Source of the DNA: Maea johnstoni
Taxonomy: Eukaryota; Annelida; Polychaeta; Spionida; Magelonidae
Length of the DNA stretch: 64,000 nt
Assembly (NCBI GenBank): GCA_963942565.1
Contig: CAWWDR010000962.1
Coordinates: 310,001 to 374,000, forward strand
Direction: 5' to 3'
Shown here: positions 26,139-34,973 of the stretch, piece by piece
How positions within the stretch are numbered: the first letter of the stretch is position 1
How the letters are laid out: each line of letters opens with the position of its first letter
Program-made: the position numbers and the translations under genes
The notes under the pieces: generated by a model
Databases searched by the model: none
Seen by the model: only the letters and a program-made list of their open reading frames with translations
Told to the model about the DNA's origin: nothing

Positions 26139-27727
26139 TAGATTCTTCCTTTTTCAACTGCAGGTTTAACATTTGGACTTTTCATTGGAATAGCAGGTCC
26201 CGGTTTATCCGGTGCGTTTCCATAGATAACATTTGAATTGGGAAGCTGTAACGTTGATCTTTTCCCGGGTAACGACCCCTGGAATGATTTACCCGAGGTA
26301 ATAGTTCCGATTGGCGCTTCGGAAGTATCTTTCACACCCTGACCGCCAAGTCCTTTTCCATTAATTTTACCAGCCATATAATTTGCTCCAATATCCTGTC
26401 CCTGAGATGCTCTATGGCTCATATATTCACCAGAGGTTTTTGTATCTCCCTGTTCTGTTTTTGCATTCATGATGCCACTTTGAGAGAATCTGCTTGGTGA
26501 AGATCCACCGCCACCACCAAGTCCTCCGAATGATCCACCGCTTTTCTTTCCATTCACACTTTGAAAAAGAGAGTGCCCTGCATTTTTCATAGTATTTTTT
26601 GCACTTTCGCCCAAAGATGCGCCAACAGCACCAATCCCCTGTGCTTTGGAACCTCCCATCTGTCTGGCACCCTGAAATGCTCCAATACCCTGTGCCATTG
26701 TTCCCGATGCTTTATATCCTGCACTTGCGGCGCTCTTCATAGCTCCTCCGCCAACTTTTGCACCGGCAGCCATAGCGGCAGCTCCAGCCGCAAGGTCAGC
26801 AAAACCAAGTTGAGGAGTTCCTGACATTAAAGTTGTTGCCAACTGTGGAGCAGACAAAGTAAGTGTCACAAATAGAAATGATAAAAACAGAACACCGACA
26901 ACTTCATCAATGGATCCTTTTAATGCTCCCGCATCCAGCATCCCCAGATATCCCACAAAAACAAGCATCATGACATATGTCAGCATAAACACTTTCAGAA
27001 TTGTACCCAGAATCCCGCCGATCAGTTTCTCAGTAATAAATTTTGAGCCATCCCAAAGCATAAATGGAATTAATAATGTCCCTATTGTAGAAATAAGAGC
27101 ATATTCGAGTACGGCGATACAGTAGACAACCATCGACAGACTTCCACAGACAACAACAACGAAAAATATAAGTACATACATCATCCCCTGTCCGATTTGA
27201 AGCTTGGAAGCCTTCGCCGCATTCCAGAATTTTTCAGCAATCAGCATTGTGAAACGCATTATTGAGTTCGGCCTGATATAATGATAATCAGGATGAAATA
27301 AATCAACTGTATATTTCTTTACCGGCTGCCCACCCTCATAGGCATCATATTGGCTAATAATTCCCGACCACTGCTTCATCTCTTCAGCCAGTTGTGCATC
27401 ATTAGAGATCTTATTCATATAATCAACAATCTTTTCGGTATAAAGAGAATCAAAACTCCACCTGTAAGTAATGTCTTGAATACCATTCAGAATATTTGGA
27501 TAATTAGATAAAATAACCCAGAAGACAATCAGTGAAAAAAACCTTTTAAAGAATTCTTCACTAAGATTGGTTTTACCCATTGCCCATTTTAAAGCCATGA
27601 TCCCGAAACTTATTGTAAATATGATCTTCCCGAGAAATACAGCCTGATCCGAAAAATAGTTTGCTGTAGACATGATCAACGTAATCAATTCAAAAAATGC
27701 GCCATCGAGCCATGAAGAGCTATCCAT
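26138..27727 (-). CDS. trbL: Conjugation protein TrbL/VirB6
   Basis: A 529-residue polytopic inner-membrane protein. About six hydrophobic segments lie in residues 25-305, followed by a low-complexity Gly/Ala/Ser/Met-rich tail, as is usual for TrbL. It forms part of the inner-membrane platform. AGGAG precedes the start, and it follows trbJ by 19 bases. Confidence 0.87.
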   Translation of the reverse strand: MDSSSWLDGAFFELITLIMSTANYFSDQAVFLGKIIFTISFGIMALKWAMGKTNLSEEFFKRFFSLIVFWVILSNYPNILNGIQDITYRWSFDSLYTEKIVDYMNKISNDAQLAEEMKQWSGIISQYDAYEGGQPVKKYTVDLFHPDYHYIRPNSIMRFTMLIAEKFWNAAKASKLQIGQGMMYVLIFFVVVVCGSLSMVVYCIAVLEYALISTIGTLLIPFMLWDGSKFITEKLIGGILGTILKVFMLTYVMMLVFVGYLGMLDAGALKGSIDEVVGVLFLSFLFVTLTLSAPQLATTLMSGTPQLGFADLAAGAAAMAAGAKVGGGAMKSAASAGYKASGTMAQGIGAFQGARQMGGSKAQGIGAVGASLGESAKNTMKNAGHSLFQSVNGKKSGGSFGGLGGGGGSSPSRFSQSGIMNAKTEQGDTKTSGEYMSHRASQGQDIGANYMAGKINGKGLGGQGVKDTSEAPIGTITSGKSFQGSLPGKRSTLQLPNSNVIYGNAPDKPGPAIPMKSPNVKPAVEKGRI

Positions 27728-27746
27728 ATATCAACTCCTCTAAAAC

Positions 27747-28544
27747 TTAGTATTCATTTGATTTATATGTGCCCAGGGTATCAAAAAAACCTGAGTCAAC
27801 TTCATTCATAAGTGTCGATTCCGGTTGTACGGAAGTGTTATATGCAATTGAACCCAATGCTTCACCGGCTCTTGACTGCTGCATGCCCATATAGGCAATA
27901 TTCTGTGATAAAAGATGCAGAAGCTCGTTAGAATACTGCATCTGAGCAACCAGACTTTCAGATGTTTTACTGGATTCCGCGATAGATTTAGTTGCCTCTA
28001 CGGAACTTTCATATTCTTCTTCGGCCCGTGCGCTCATGGCAGTTAAGTCTTGGGCTACTTTTGAAACTCTCTCTTTTAATGTTTGTGTATAATAATAATT
28101 GGCAGGATTTAAACCATAATAAGCCCACACTTTTGCTTTTTCAGCATCACTCATTTCTTTGGTTAATGATTCATATTGCAGTTCTACAAAAGCACCGGGG
28201 GCTTTATACATTTCAGAAATATGAATGTCTTCATCACCAATTTTAATTGTCATATTTTTAATTTGATTCTCGACACCTCTCATATAGGTAAGTCTGTCAT
28301 CGACAAATCCAACGGCATCGCGAAAGGAATTAATGTCTGCGTTGGCAACCATCTTGACCTGGCTTTCTGCCTGTTTATACATATACTGCATCTGTTTTAT
28401 GGTGCTTTGAACTTGCTGGTAGGCATAAACCCCATTTTGGCACGCCTGAAGAAAGTTCGTTAAGTCGAATGTCAACATTCCCTGTGCAGATAAACTACCC
28501 ATCATAGCAATACTAAAAAAAAGTACTAACAATTTTTTTTTCAT
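27747..28544 (-). CDS. trbJ: Conjugation protein TrbJ (VirB5-like)
   Basis: A 265-residue protein with a cleavable signal peptide (ending SLSAQG) and a long helical mature part (YAYQQVQSTIKQMQYMYKQ), typical of TrbJ/VirB5 minor pilus-tip proteins. It stands between trbE and trbL as in RP4-type loci; no TrbK-like entry-exclusion gene is seen next to it. Confidence 0.85.
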   Translation of the reverse strand: MKKKLLVLFFSIAMMGSLSAQGMLTFDLTNFLQACQNGVYAYQQVQSTIKQMQYMYKQAESQVKMVANADINSFRDAVGFVDDRLTYMRGVENQIKNMTIKIGDEDIHISEMYKAPGAFVELQYESLTKEMSDAEKAKVWAYYGLNPANYYYTQTLKERVSKVAQDLTAMSARAEEEYESSVEATKSIAESSKTSESLVAQMQYSNELLHLLSQNIAYMGMQQSRAGEALGSIAYNTSVQPESTLMNEVDSGFFDTLGTYKSNEY

Positions 28545-28568
28545 AAATATATCCTCAATAAATTGGAA

Positions 28569-30843
28569 TTAATTCAAATATTTCTCATAAGAAATATTTT
28601 TTGAATTTAAGATTTTAACCAGGTAATCATCTTCATTGCTCTTTTCAAGTTTATCAAGAAAATCATGATTGGCTCCTCCGATAAGACCTAGAGATAAAGG
28701 CCCGAGTTCCAATTGGAACATTCTTGTTCCCAATGGACTCTTGTAATAATAATCTCGTTTCATTGTACTGTTTGATAACTGAAAAACTTCTGATTCTGAC
28801 AATCCAAAGGCTTTATACATTTCAACATTTTCCATTGCCGATGAGTCTGCAAGGTATATTTTTGTAAAACATTGCTGAAGAATAGTTGCGGCTATTTCCG
28901 AATTTGCAGCATCAGCTACTTCCTGTGTTGCAAAAACACAATAAACATTATATTTCCTTAATGTTTTAAGATACTCCATCATTTTATCTCTCATGATCTT
29001 ATTTTTGAGATATAACCAGCATTCGTCCAAAAGATACAATGTCGGCCGTAGATCCTCAAAAACTGATTCAAGATGGTGAAACAGATACATTAATGCAGGA
29101 GTCAGGGCTGCTTCGCCAAGATTCATTAGAGGTCCAAGTTCATACATTGTCCAATCATGAATATCATCCTTAACATTATCATTATCAAAAATCTGTCCAT
29201 ATATCCCTTCTATTGTATAAGGGTGCAACGCCGCCTTTAAAGGGTTTGCCTTTTCCTTATCTGTGTGGTTAATATATTGATGAAGCGTCGAAATTGTTCT
29301 TCTTTGCACCGGAACAGTCAACATTCTATCAATAGCTTCCCCTATTGATTTCTTAATCCCGGGATTTATTTCAACATTCTGCACAGTCAATAAAACTTCA
29401 ACAAATTCCTTTGCCCAGATAACATCTGATTGAGATTCCAGTTTTGCCAATGGTTGATTTCCCCGATCCTGTAGGACCACATATCAGGGTATGGCCTGAG
29501 TCACCGACATTCAACGAAAGAAAAAAAGGGGTTCCAAATCCGGTAGAACACACAACATGAGGAACATCAACACTATTAATCTCAGCCATATGTGTATTTA
29601 CAGACTGACCTACCCATACGGCAGATAAAGGAATAACATGAGACAGATTCCCTGATGATACAAGTTTACGTCTTACATTTGCATAAACATTTCCAGGCAT
29701 CATTGAAAGAAAAGCATCAAAGGAATTAAAAGTTTCTTCTTTTGCAATAAATCCGGATCCTCTTATTATTCCCTGAATCATAGACAGTTTTTCCATAGAG
29801 CGTTTATGATTATGATCCCAGACCATTATATTGGAGGTATAAAATCCAAGCCCGAATTGATCTGCCATTACATCTCTCTGAGCACCATTAACATCTTCCT
29901 CCATTGCCAGTGCCCCATGATTGATTCTTGAAGAGTTGTTCTCCGTTGCCATATCCCCCATAAATTGCGACCAGCTTTTTCTTGCTCCATACCATTTTTT
30001 CTGATATTTTTCGATAGTTCCCAGGGCTTCTTCCTTCCCGAGGCAAATGAACCGTGTAGACCAGCGGTATTCCACCTCCGCCCGGTTAAGAGCATCAAAC
30101 ATTGAGGGAAAAGTCTCGGCCGGGAAATCATTAATCGTTGTAATAGGAGTATAGAGATCACCTATTTTCAATGTCGTTCCAACATCAATATCAGAATCAC
30201 ATAAATAAGAATCAATAAACATTTTATTGGGAGGGGACAATAGGGGATGCCAATTTAAAGAAATAGAAGAATGAAGATAAGACAAGGTCTGGTCATCGTC
30301 CATAACATCTATAATCAACCGTTGGCTCATCAAAGCGGCTACATCATTTGTTTTTTTTATAAAGGTTCTTACATCGGATTGCAAATCATCAAAGGAAATT
30401 CCATCTCCGGACTTCATGAAAAAATTTGCAGATTTTTTAATTACTGCACTTTCAGGTTTCCAGGTTAAGGTGACATAATATGAAGATTGATAGTGCTTCC
30501 CATAGGTTGAAAAGTCTCGTTCTCTTTCTTTCTCTATTAAAAACCCGGCAAGATTTTTAAATTCTGTACCAGGATAATCAGTTGTTATAAACCGTTGTGC
30601 TTCAAATTGAATTGCCCAACCAGTGGACAGATTTTTGACACATTCATTCAAAATGAAACTAAGAGCATTAACTGTCTCCCCTGCTGCCGATTCTAAATCG
30701 GGACCCCTAAATGCAAAAGACCTCTGCATCAATCCATCTTTCTGAACAACAACACCGGGAGCTGCAAGATATGACCATGGTAGTTTATCTGACAACTTTG
30801 GTCTGTTATCCCGAAATTGCTTAATATTGAATTTTTTAAACAT
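28569..30843 (-). pseudogene. trbE: Conjugation ATPase TrbE/VirB4, broken
   Basis: The N-terminal half (481 codons from 30843) runs through the CagE/TrbE domain and reaches Walker A GPTGSGKST near residue 458, then leaves the family and stops. The C-terminal half (frame 28569-29480) starts in another register with family sequence (PLAKLESQSDVIWAKEFVE) and includes Walker B LYLLDECWLYL and the ATQE motif. The part normally between GKS and that segment (roughly 50-60 residues) is missing. One internal deletion with a frame change explains it. The T4SS therefore lacks its essential ATPase unless another copy exists. Confidence 0.85.
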
Positions 30844-30858
30844 AATACCTCACAAGAC

Positions 30859-30887
30859 AGACCTATGGGTAATAACCCGACAGGTCT
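30859..30887 (-). promoter_or_regulatory. Hairpin in the trbE leader
   Basis: AGACCT and GGGT pair with ACCC and AGGTCT around an AATA loop, with small bulges, 16 bases before the trbE start. There is no T run, so it is not a plain terminator. A role in translation control or partial termination between the ArdC-like gene and trbE is inference. Confidence 0.4.
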
Positions 30888-30937
30888 AACTTGGACAAAG
30901 GATACCATTATGTCCCAAACAATACAATACTTTTTTA

Positions 30938-30952
30938 ATCGAAATCGATTAT
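30938..30952. promoter_or_regulatory. ATCGAAATCGATTAT motif upstream of trbE
   Basis: A 15-base sequence identical to the one at 32165. It contains direct ATCGA repeats and the palindrome AATCGATT. It stands 95 bases before the trbE start, in the only sizeable gap of the cluster. Candidate operator. Confidence 0.45.
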
Positions 30953-30988
30953 TAAGTACAACCATGATACATCATAACAGGATATACC

Positions 30989-31798
30989 TTATCTTCCCAA
31001 TTCATGCCCGTTATTTTTAGAATTGCTCTGAAGAGACTCTTTTTGGCCCAGGGAGATTATTGGTGTTCTTATTTTCCCTGTTTCCAGTTGCATATCCTTT
31101 CTTAATATCCTATTTTTCTGGACATTCCCATGGTAAATAGAAGTTAATATTTTCTTTTCGTCTTTAACACTTTCCATAGTCTTTTTTACAAGATCTTTAG
31201 CTACTGCCGGGTTATATGGTAATCTGGTTTCCTGGCAGAATCGATAGACAGCAATAGTTAAAGCTGTCTCTTTCATATGTGCAGAAGAATCATTCACCAT
31301 TGATTTCATTCTTGACCAGACCTTTGACGGCTCACCTTTTGTATTTTCAGATAAATACCCGAATTTTCTCTCTTTTTCAATTTTTTGATTATTTTTTTGT
31401 TCTTTTGAAATTACTCTTTCTGGAAAGTTCTTTATCTGTTCGGCATTGTAAACATAATAGTAGGAGTTCCCTTGAACTTTTCCATCAGTCATATGATTAT
31501 ATCTATTATTATAGGCAACTGCGACAGGCTTTTCGCCTCGAATAACCTTATATCCTATGTTCGATATTTCACCCATTTTTAACCATCTTGGATCTTCATA
31601 TCCCTTATGGGCAGAAACATAATCCAGCAGGATCCCGTTAACTCCTTCATGAACAACACCGCTGACCGGGTTATAGGCAATTTCTCTTTTAGGAATACCT
31701 TTCTCCAATAAGGGAGATCTCCCATCCTGGAGAAGTCTAACATGAAGTCTATGTAACATTTTAGAATAGTTATCATCCAGATCTGTTTTAGCCGCCAT
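30989..31798 (-). CDS. ArdC-like N-terminal (ssDNA-binding) domain protein
   Basis: The first ~115 residues follow the ArdC N-terminal pattern (NPVSGVVHEGVNGILLDYVS, GYEDPRWLKMGEI, GYKVIRGEKPVAVAY). This domain binds single-stranded DNA in plasmid anti-restriction proteins. The usual C-terminal metallopeptidase domain (HExxH) is absent. Instead there is a charged linker and a helical tail to residue 269. It begins two bases before the stop of the MORN-like gene upstream, so they form one transcript. A role protecting incoming conjugative DNA is inferred from the family. Confidence 0.7.
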   Translation of the reverse strand: MAAKTDLDDNYSKMLHRLHVRLLQDGRSPLLEKGIPKREIAYNPVSGVVHEGVNGILLDYVSAHKGYEDPRWLKMGEISNIGYKVIRGEKPVAVAYNNRYNHMTDGKVQGNSYYYVYNAEQIKNFPERVISKEQKNNQKIEKERKFGYLSENTKGEPSKVWSRMKSMVNDSSAHMKETALTIAVYRFCQETRLPYNPAVAKDLVKKTMESVKDEKKILTSIYHGNVQKNRILRKDMQLETGKIRTPIISLGQKESLQSNSKNNGHELGR

Positions 31799-31799
31799 A

Positions 31800-32084
31800 T
31801 TAATCTTTCTCTACATTAATAAGTTTTCCATTGTCCCAGTACTCTCGAATGTCTCCATAATCAGAAATGACTGCCGGTCCATCTTCTCTAGTCAAAACAC
31901 CATCTACCCAATATTCATGATGGTTATCTAAGCACTCCACAGCCGGTTCATTGCTACCATGAAGCTTTCCGTCTTTAAACCGTAAAATGACATTCTCTTT
32001 AAAAACATCACCTTGTAAAGGATTTCCACTATCATCATTTATCAATTTATTATTGAACTTTAAAAATCTTGAAACAGAGTCCAT
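31800..32084 (-). CDS. Small MORN-like repeat protein
   Basis: The start at 32084 has AAGGAG six bases upstream. The 94-residue protein contains repeats of the type DGKLHGSNEPAVE, HEYWVDGVLTREDGPAV and REYWDNGKLI, resembling MORN-like or phage/plasmid 'DGxxHRxDGPA' repeats. Function is unknown. It is first in the leftward transcript of the conjugation remnant. Confidence 0.65.
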   Translation of the reverse strand: MDSVSRFLKFNNKLINDDSGNPLQGDVFKENVILRFKDGKLHGSNEPAVECLDNHHEYWVDGVLTREDGPAVISDYGDIREYWDNGKLINVEKD

Positions 32085-32164
32085 CTGAATCTCCTTGTTT
32101 GACAATTTAATACAATTAACTATCTTTTTTTTATTATTATATATAGGATCAGTAATAAATCAAT

Positions 32165-32179
32165 ATCGAAATCGATTAT
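32165..32179. promoter_or_regulatory. ATCGAAATCGATTAT motif in a divergent promoter region
   Basis: Identical over 15 bases to the site at 30938, and placed between the divergent starts at 32084 and 32193, just before the ribosome binding site of the rightward gene. Candidate operator controlling both directions. Confidence 0.5.
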
Positions 32180-32192
32180 AAAGGACAATGAC

Positions 32193-32636
32193 TTGGCACT
32201 AGTCAAAACGGAAACTGATAGAGAATTCAGGGTTTTTGTTGATGGAAATTATATAAAATCAGGAACAAGTATTCAGAATCCGGAAAACTTCACTTTCAAG
32301 TTCGAAGACAATGAAACAATAATGCTTATATTTACCTATCGGACATTTAAAGAAGCCTTTATTGTTTATATAGATGAGTCAAAAAATGAAATAAATCTTC
32401 CGTGTGCTGCGATTAAAGGAGAAATATATCTTCATGTTAAAAGGAGAGATGTGAAGAAACTGCAGAGATATATTTCATTGATAAAAACTATTAACAGCAA
32501 TTCACTAAATCTGGATAAGGCATTTTATAGGAAACTGGAGCTTATTATTTTGAACAGAAAATTCAAAGAATATTATGTTGATCGCCTTTTTACAGAATAT
32601 AAAAAGAGAAAAAGTAATTCTGTTATTTCCCTCTAA
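32193..32636 (+). CDS. Unknown 147-residue protein
   Basis: I do not recognise it. Translation probably begins at TTG 32193 behind AAGGA. The N-terminal 80 residues look beta-rich (FRVFVDGNYIKSG, NFTFKFEDNETIMLIFTY) and the remainder is helical and basic (KRRDVKKLQRYISLIKTI ... EYKKRKSNS). It is divergent from the conjugation remnant and shares its control region. Confidence 0.55.
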   Translation: MALVKTETDREFRVFVDGNYIKSGTSIQNPENFTFKFEDNETIMLIFTYRTFKEAFIVYIDESKNEINLPCAAIKGEIYLHVKRRDVKKLQRYISLIKTINSNSLNLDKAFYRKLELIILNRKFKEYYVDRLFTEYKKRKSNSVISL

Positions 32637-32924
32637 CCAAAATATATATTTTCCCCATGGTTTCCACTGTATGAAATCCAGTGAATGTGTAAACTTGTGG
32701 TAAATTGAGGTAATCAGAATCTATCTTATTAGCATTTTATACCGTAAGTTTAGTTCTAATATAAAAAACCTCAAAATTACTTCACACCCTGACCTTTTTG
32801 ACTGAAATACTCTAACCCCGTTAAAACAGGATTAAAGGGAATATTTTGTAAAGGCAAGATAAAGGGACGGGGGTTAATTCTTTTAAATGCTTATACATAA
32901 AGCAATTAAAACATTATATTCTAG
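32637..32924. other. Gene-free stretch
   Basis: About 290 AT-rich bases before the tRNA-Gly remnant. I see no coding frame with a start signal, no repeat and no clear terminator. Confidence 0.5.
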
Positions 32925-32989
32925 AGCGTCTGGCGGGAATCGAACCCGCATCATCAGATTGGAAGGCTGGATATTTATGTTGACCACGC
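32925..32989 (-). pseudogene. Degenerate tRNA-Gly (TCC)
   Basis: On the minus strand the T arm (GCGGG TTCGATT CCCGC) and the 3' acceptor strand CAGACGC are good. CAGCCTTCCAATCTG gives a Gly TCC anticodon loop with a damaged stem. The 5' part is only about 20 bases (GCGTGGTCAACATAAATATC), with four of seven acceptor pairs and no D arm. The total is 65 bases instead of about 72. This is a remnant, not a working tRNA, next to the right side of the conjugation remnant. Confidence 0.65.
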
Positions 32990-33640
32990 TGTATATAGTG
33001 TCATAGGTTACACCAAAACACTACATAGGGTGTATCAATCAATTATTGAACTGTATTTGTGGTAACACGGATGGTAACACCAATAAGACATGTGAATCTT
33101 GTAACAACATCTAAAAAATAGAAATAAATTTCATTTATATTATTATTAAGTAAGACAAAAAGCTGAAATTTAAGAAATTATTTTCAATATATCTCCTTTT
33201 TCAAACGTAAAGACATAAAAAGTTTATCATATTGTAGACTCAATCTCTAAGAGTAAAAATCAATCCTCTCTACAGTCTGCGATAGATGTATTTGGCCAAT
33301 TATTAAGACATAAAACATGGATTAATATCGAGAAAATACATAGCACCCTATTATTTTAGATCTGATTATGAAAACTCTATTTGTTATTATTGAGTAATTA
33401 GGAGAATTATATACAAATTTTGAAGCTAAGTTTTCAGTTAACTAAAAAGTCACAGTATTGGGGAACTTCCAAACCCTACTAATTATGATGAAAGAATGAT
33501 AAAACATTATCTTGATGAAAAAAAAGATGGTGTTAAATATATGATCTCTTTTTGTCTCTTATTGTGGATTTACAATTATAACTTCTAAAAATACCAAACA
33601 GAATCACTGCCGATAAATGTCATCTGATTATTATGAAGTT
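32990..33640. other. Gene scraps, no intact gene
   Basis: AT-rich DNA with broken frames. 33183-33335 is a decayed copy of the small gene at 59497. Around 33460-33590 a short frame without a start reads IGELPNPTNYDERMIKHYLD, of unknown origin. Together they show that this was once coding accessory DNA. Confidence 0.5.
33183..33335 (+). pseudogene. Decayed copy of the small gene at 59497
   Basis: The stretch matches 59535-59690 closely by eye, including TTCAATATATCTC, TACAGTCTGCGAT and AAACATGG blocks, but has lost a continuous frame. It places related sequences about 26 kb apart, on both sides of the metabolic island. Confidence 0.6.
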
Positions 33641-33679
33641 ATGTAATTGTTTATTGTTGGTCGTTTGATGGATATTCTG

Positions 33680-33869
33680 TAGAATTAAATGTTCTGCAGG
33701 AGATGGCTGTTAGTAGACATGGGATATTGAAGCCCGTCAATCTGTTTAGTCCAGCCATCATCCGAACCATTAACTTGGGAGCATAGAGAATATGTATTCC
33801 CGAATAGATGTCTGGATCCGAATGATACCGACAAGGGATATTTGCAGAAACAATTATTGGAGGTGGAAT
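33680..33869 (+). ncRNA. Candidate bridge-type RNA region of the IS110-family element
   Basis: The leader of the IS110-family transposase contains GATGGCTG (33702-33709) paired with CAGCCATC (33752-33759) around a 42-base interval that holds a smaller GGG/CCC hairpin, then further unpaired sequence up to the ribosome binding site. IS110-family elements are known to encode a structured bridge RNA in a non-coding end next to the transposase gene. Assignment here rests on position and the stem only; extents are approximate. Confidence 0.4.
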
Positions 33870-34973
33870 ATGAGTTGTATAGCCATTGATCTTCACGCCG
33901 ATTGTTTTACTGATGCTATTAGAGGAGAAGTTGCTGGGAAGTCTGTAAAATTAGTTAAGAAATATTTCTTGAATGAGAAATCATTGCTAGAGTTTACTAA
34001 GACTTTATCAAAAGATGATTATGTTGCCATAGAGGCAACAACGAATGCTTTTTGGTTTTATGATAAGATTTCACCCTATGTAAAGGATGTTATTATCCTT
34101 GATACGAATAAAATCAATTTCAGAGGTAATAAAACAGATAATAATGATGCTAAAAAGCTGTTAGATATCTTAGAGTATTATGTCTCTGTTAAAGGTGTGA
34201 GTGAAATACCTCGCGTATTTGTGCCAAATATCCACATCAGAGAGCTTCGGGAATTGTTTACAAGTTACAAACTACAGAAAAAAATAATAACACAATTGAC
34301 AAACCGAATTCACAGCATTTTGAAGCAACATGGACACGTATTAAAAAGAGCATCACTAAAGACGGTTAAAGGAAGAAGTTTTGCTATTGCCCTAATAAAC
34401 AATGATATAAGTAAATTAGAGATCAAGCGGCTTATACTTCAATTCGATGCAGCACAAGTTGAAGCAGATATTATAGTGGAATTGATTGCAGGAATAGGGA
34501 AAGAATATTATCAGGAAGAAATTGAACGGCTCATGACAATTCCAGGATTCAGTTTTTTATCTGCTCTGGCTCTTCTCTCTGATATATGTGAAGTTGACCG
34601 CTTTCCAACTGTTAAAAAGTTTTGTTCCTATTTACGCACAGCTCCAAAGATTTCAGAATCAAATAATACGACTCACCTTGGAAAAGTTAATAAATGTTCC
34701 AGAAGTCTGACCGTTACAATGCTTACTCAATCGGTACAACATTTTAGAAATAGTTCTCCTTATTTTGGAGTGTTTTATGACAGATTAAAATCTGGTAAAA
34801 GTTATGGGAAAACCAGGATGGCATTAATCCGGAAAATATTAGTCAGTGCATACTATATGTTGAAAAGAAAAGAAAATTTTAAATGGTCAGATAAGTCTAA
34901 TATGGAGAGAAAGACAAAATTATTTTATGATAATGCTAAGAAAACTGATTTTAATATATTAAATTCAGCATAG
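33870..34973 (+). CDS. IS110-family DEDD transposase
   Basis: The start at 33870 has GGAGGTGG just upstream; the frame extends further left but without a start signal. The 367 residues hold the RuvC-like DEDD domain (first Asp in IAIDLHAD, Glu in AIEATTNAF, Asp pair in KTDNNDAKKL near 90) and the C-terminal Tnp20 domain (IPGFSFLSALALLSDI, with a candidate Ser in NKCSRSLT). It cuts and joins DNA under guidance of an element-encoded RNA. The frame is intact. Element ends are not obvious because this family lacks long inverted repeats. Confidence 0.88.
   Translation: MSCIAIDLHADCFTDAIRGEVAGKSVKLVKKYFLNEKSLLEFTKTLSKDDYVAIEATTNAFWFYDKISPYVKDVIILDTNKINFRGNKTDNNDAKKLLDILEYYVSVKGVSEIPRVFVPNIHIRELRELFTSYKLQKKIITQLTNRIHSILKQHGHVLKRASLKTVKGRSFAIALINNDISKLEIKRLILQFDAAQVEADIIVELIAGIGKEYYQEEIERLMTIPGFSFLSALALLSDICEVDRFPTVKKFCSYLRTAPKISESNNTTHLGKVNKCSRSLTVTMLTQSVQHFRNSSPYFGVFYDRLKSGKSYGKTRMALIRKILVSAYYMLKRKENFKWSDKSNMERKTKLFYDNAKKTDFNILNSA

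Noticed and set aside
26561-26824. Plus-strand frame opposite trbL
   Set aside because: It mirrors the low-complexity Gly/Ala/Ser tail of trbL; composition is an artefact.
15205-33000. A complete integrative conjugative element
   Set aside because: No integrase, relaxase, coupling protein or matching attachment repeats were found, and trbE is broken.
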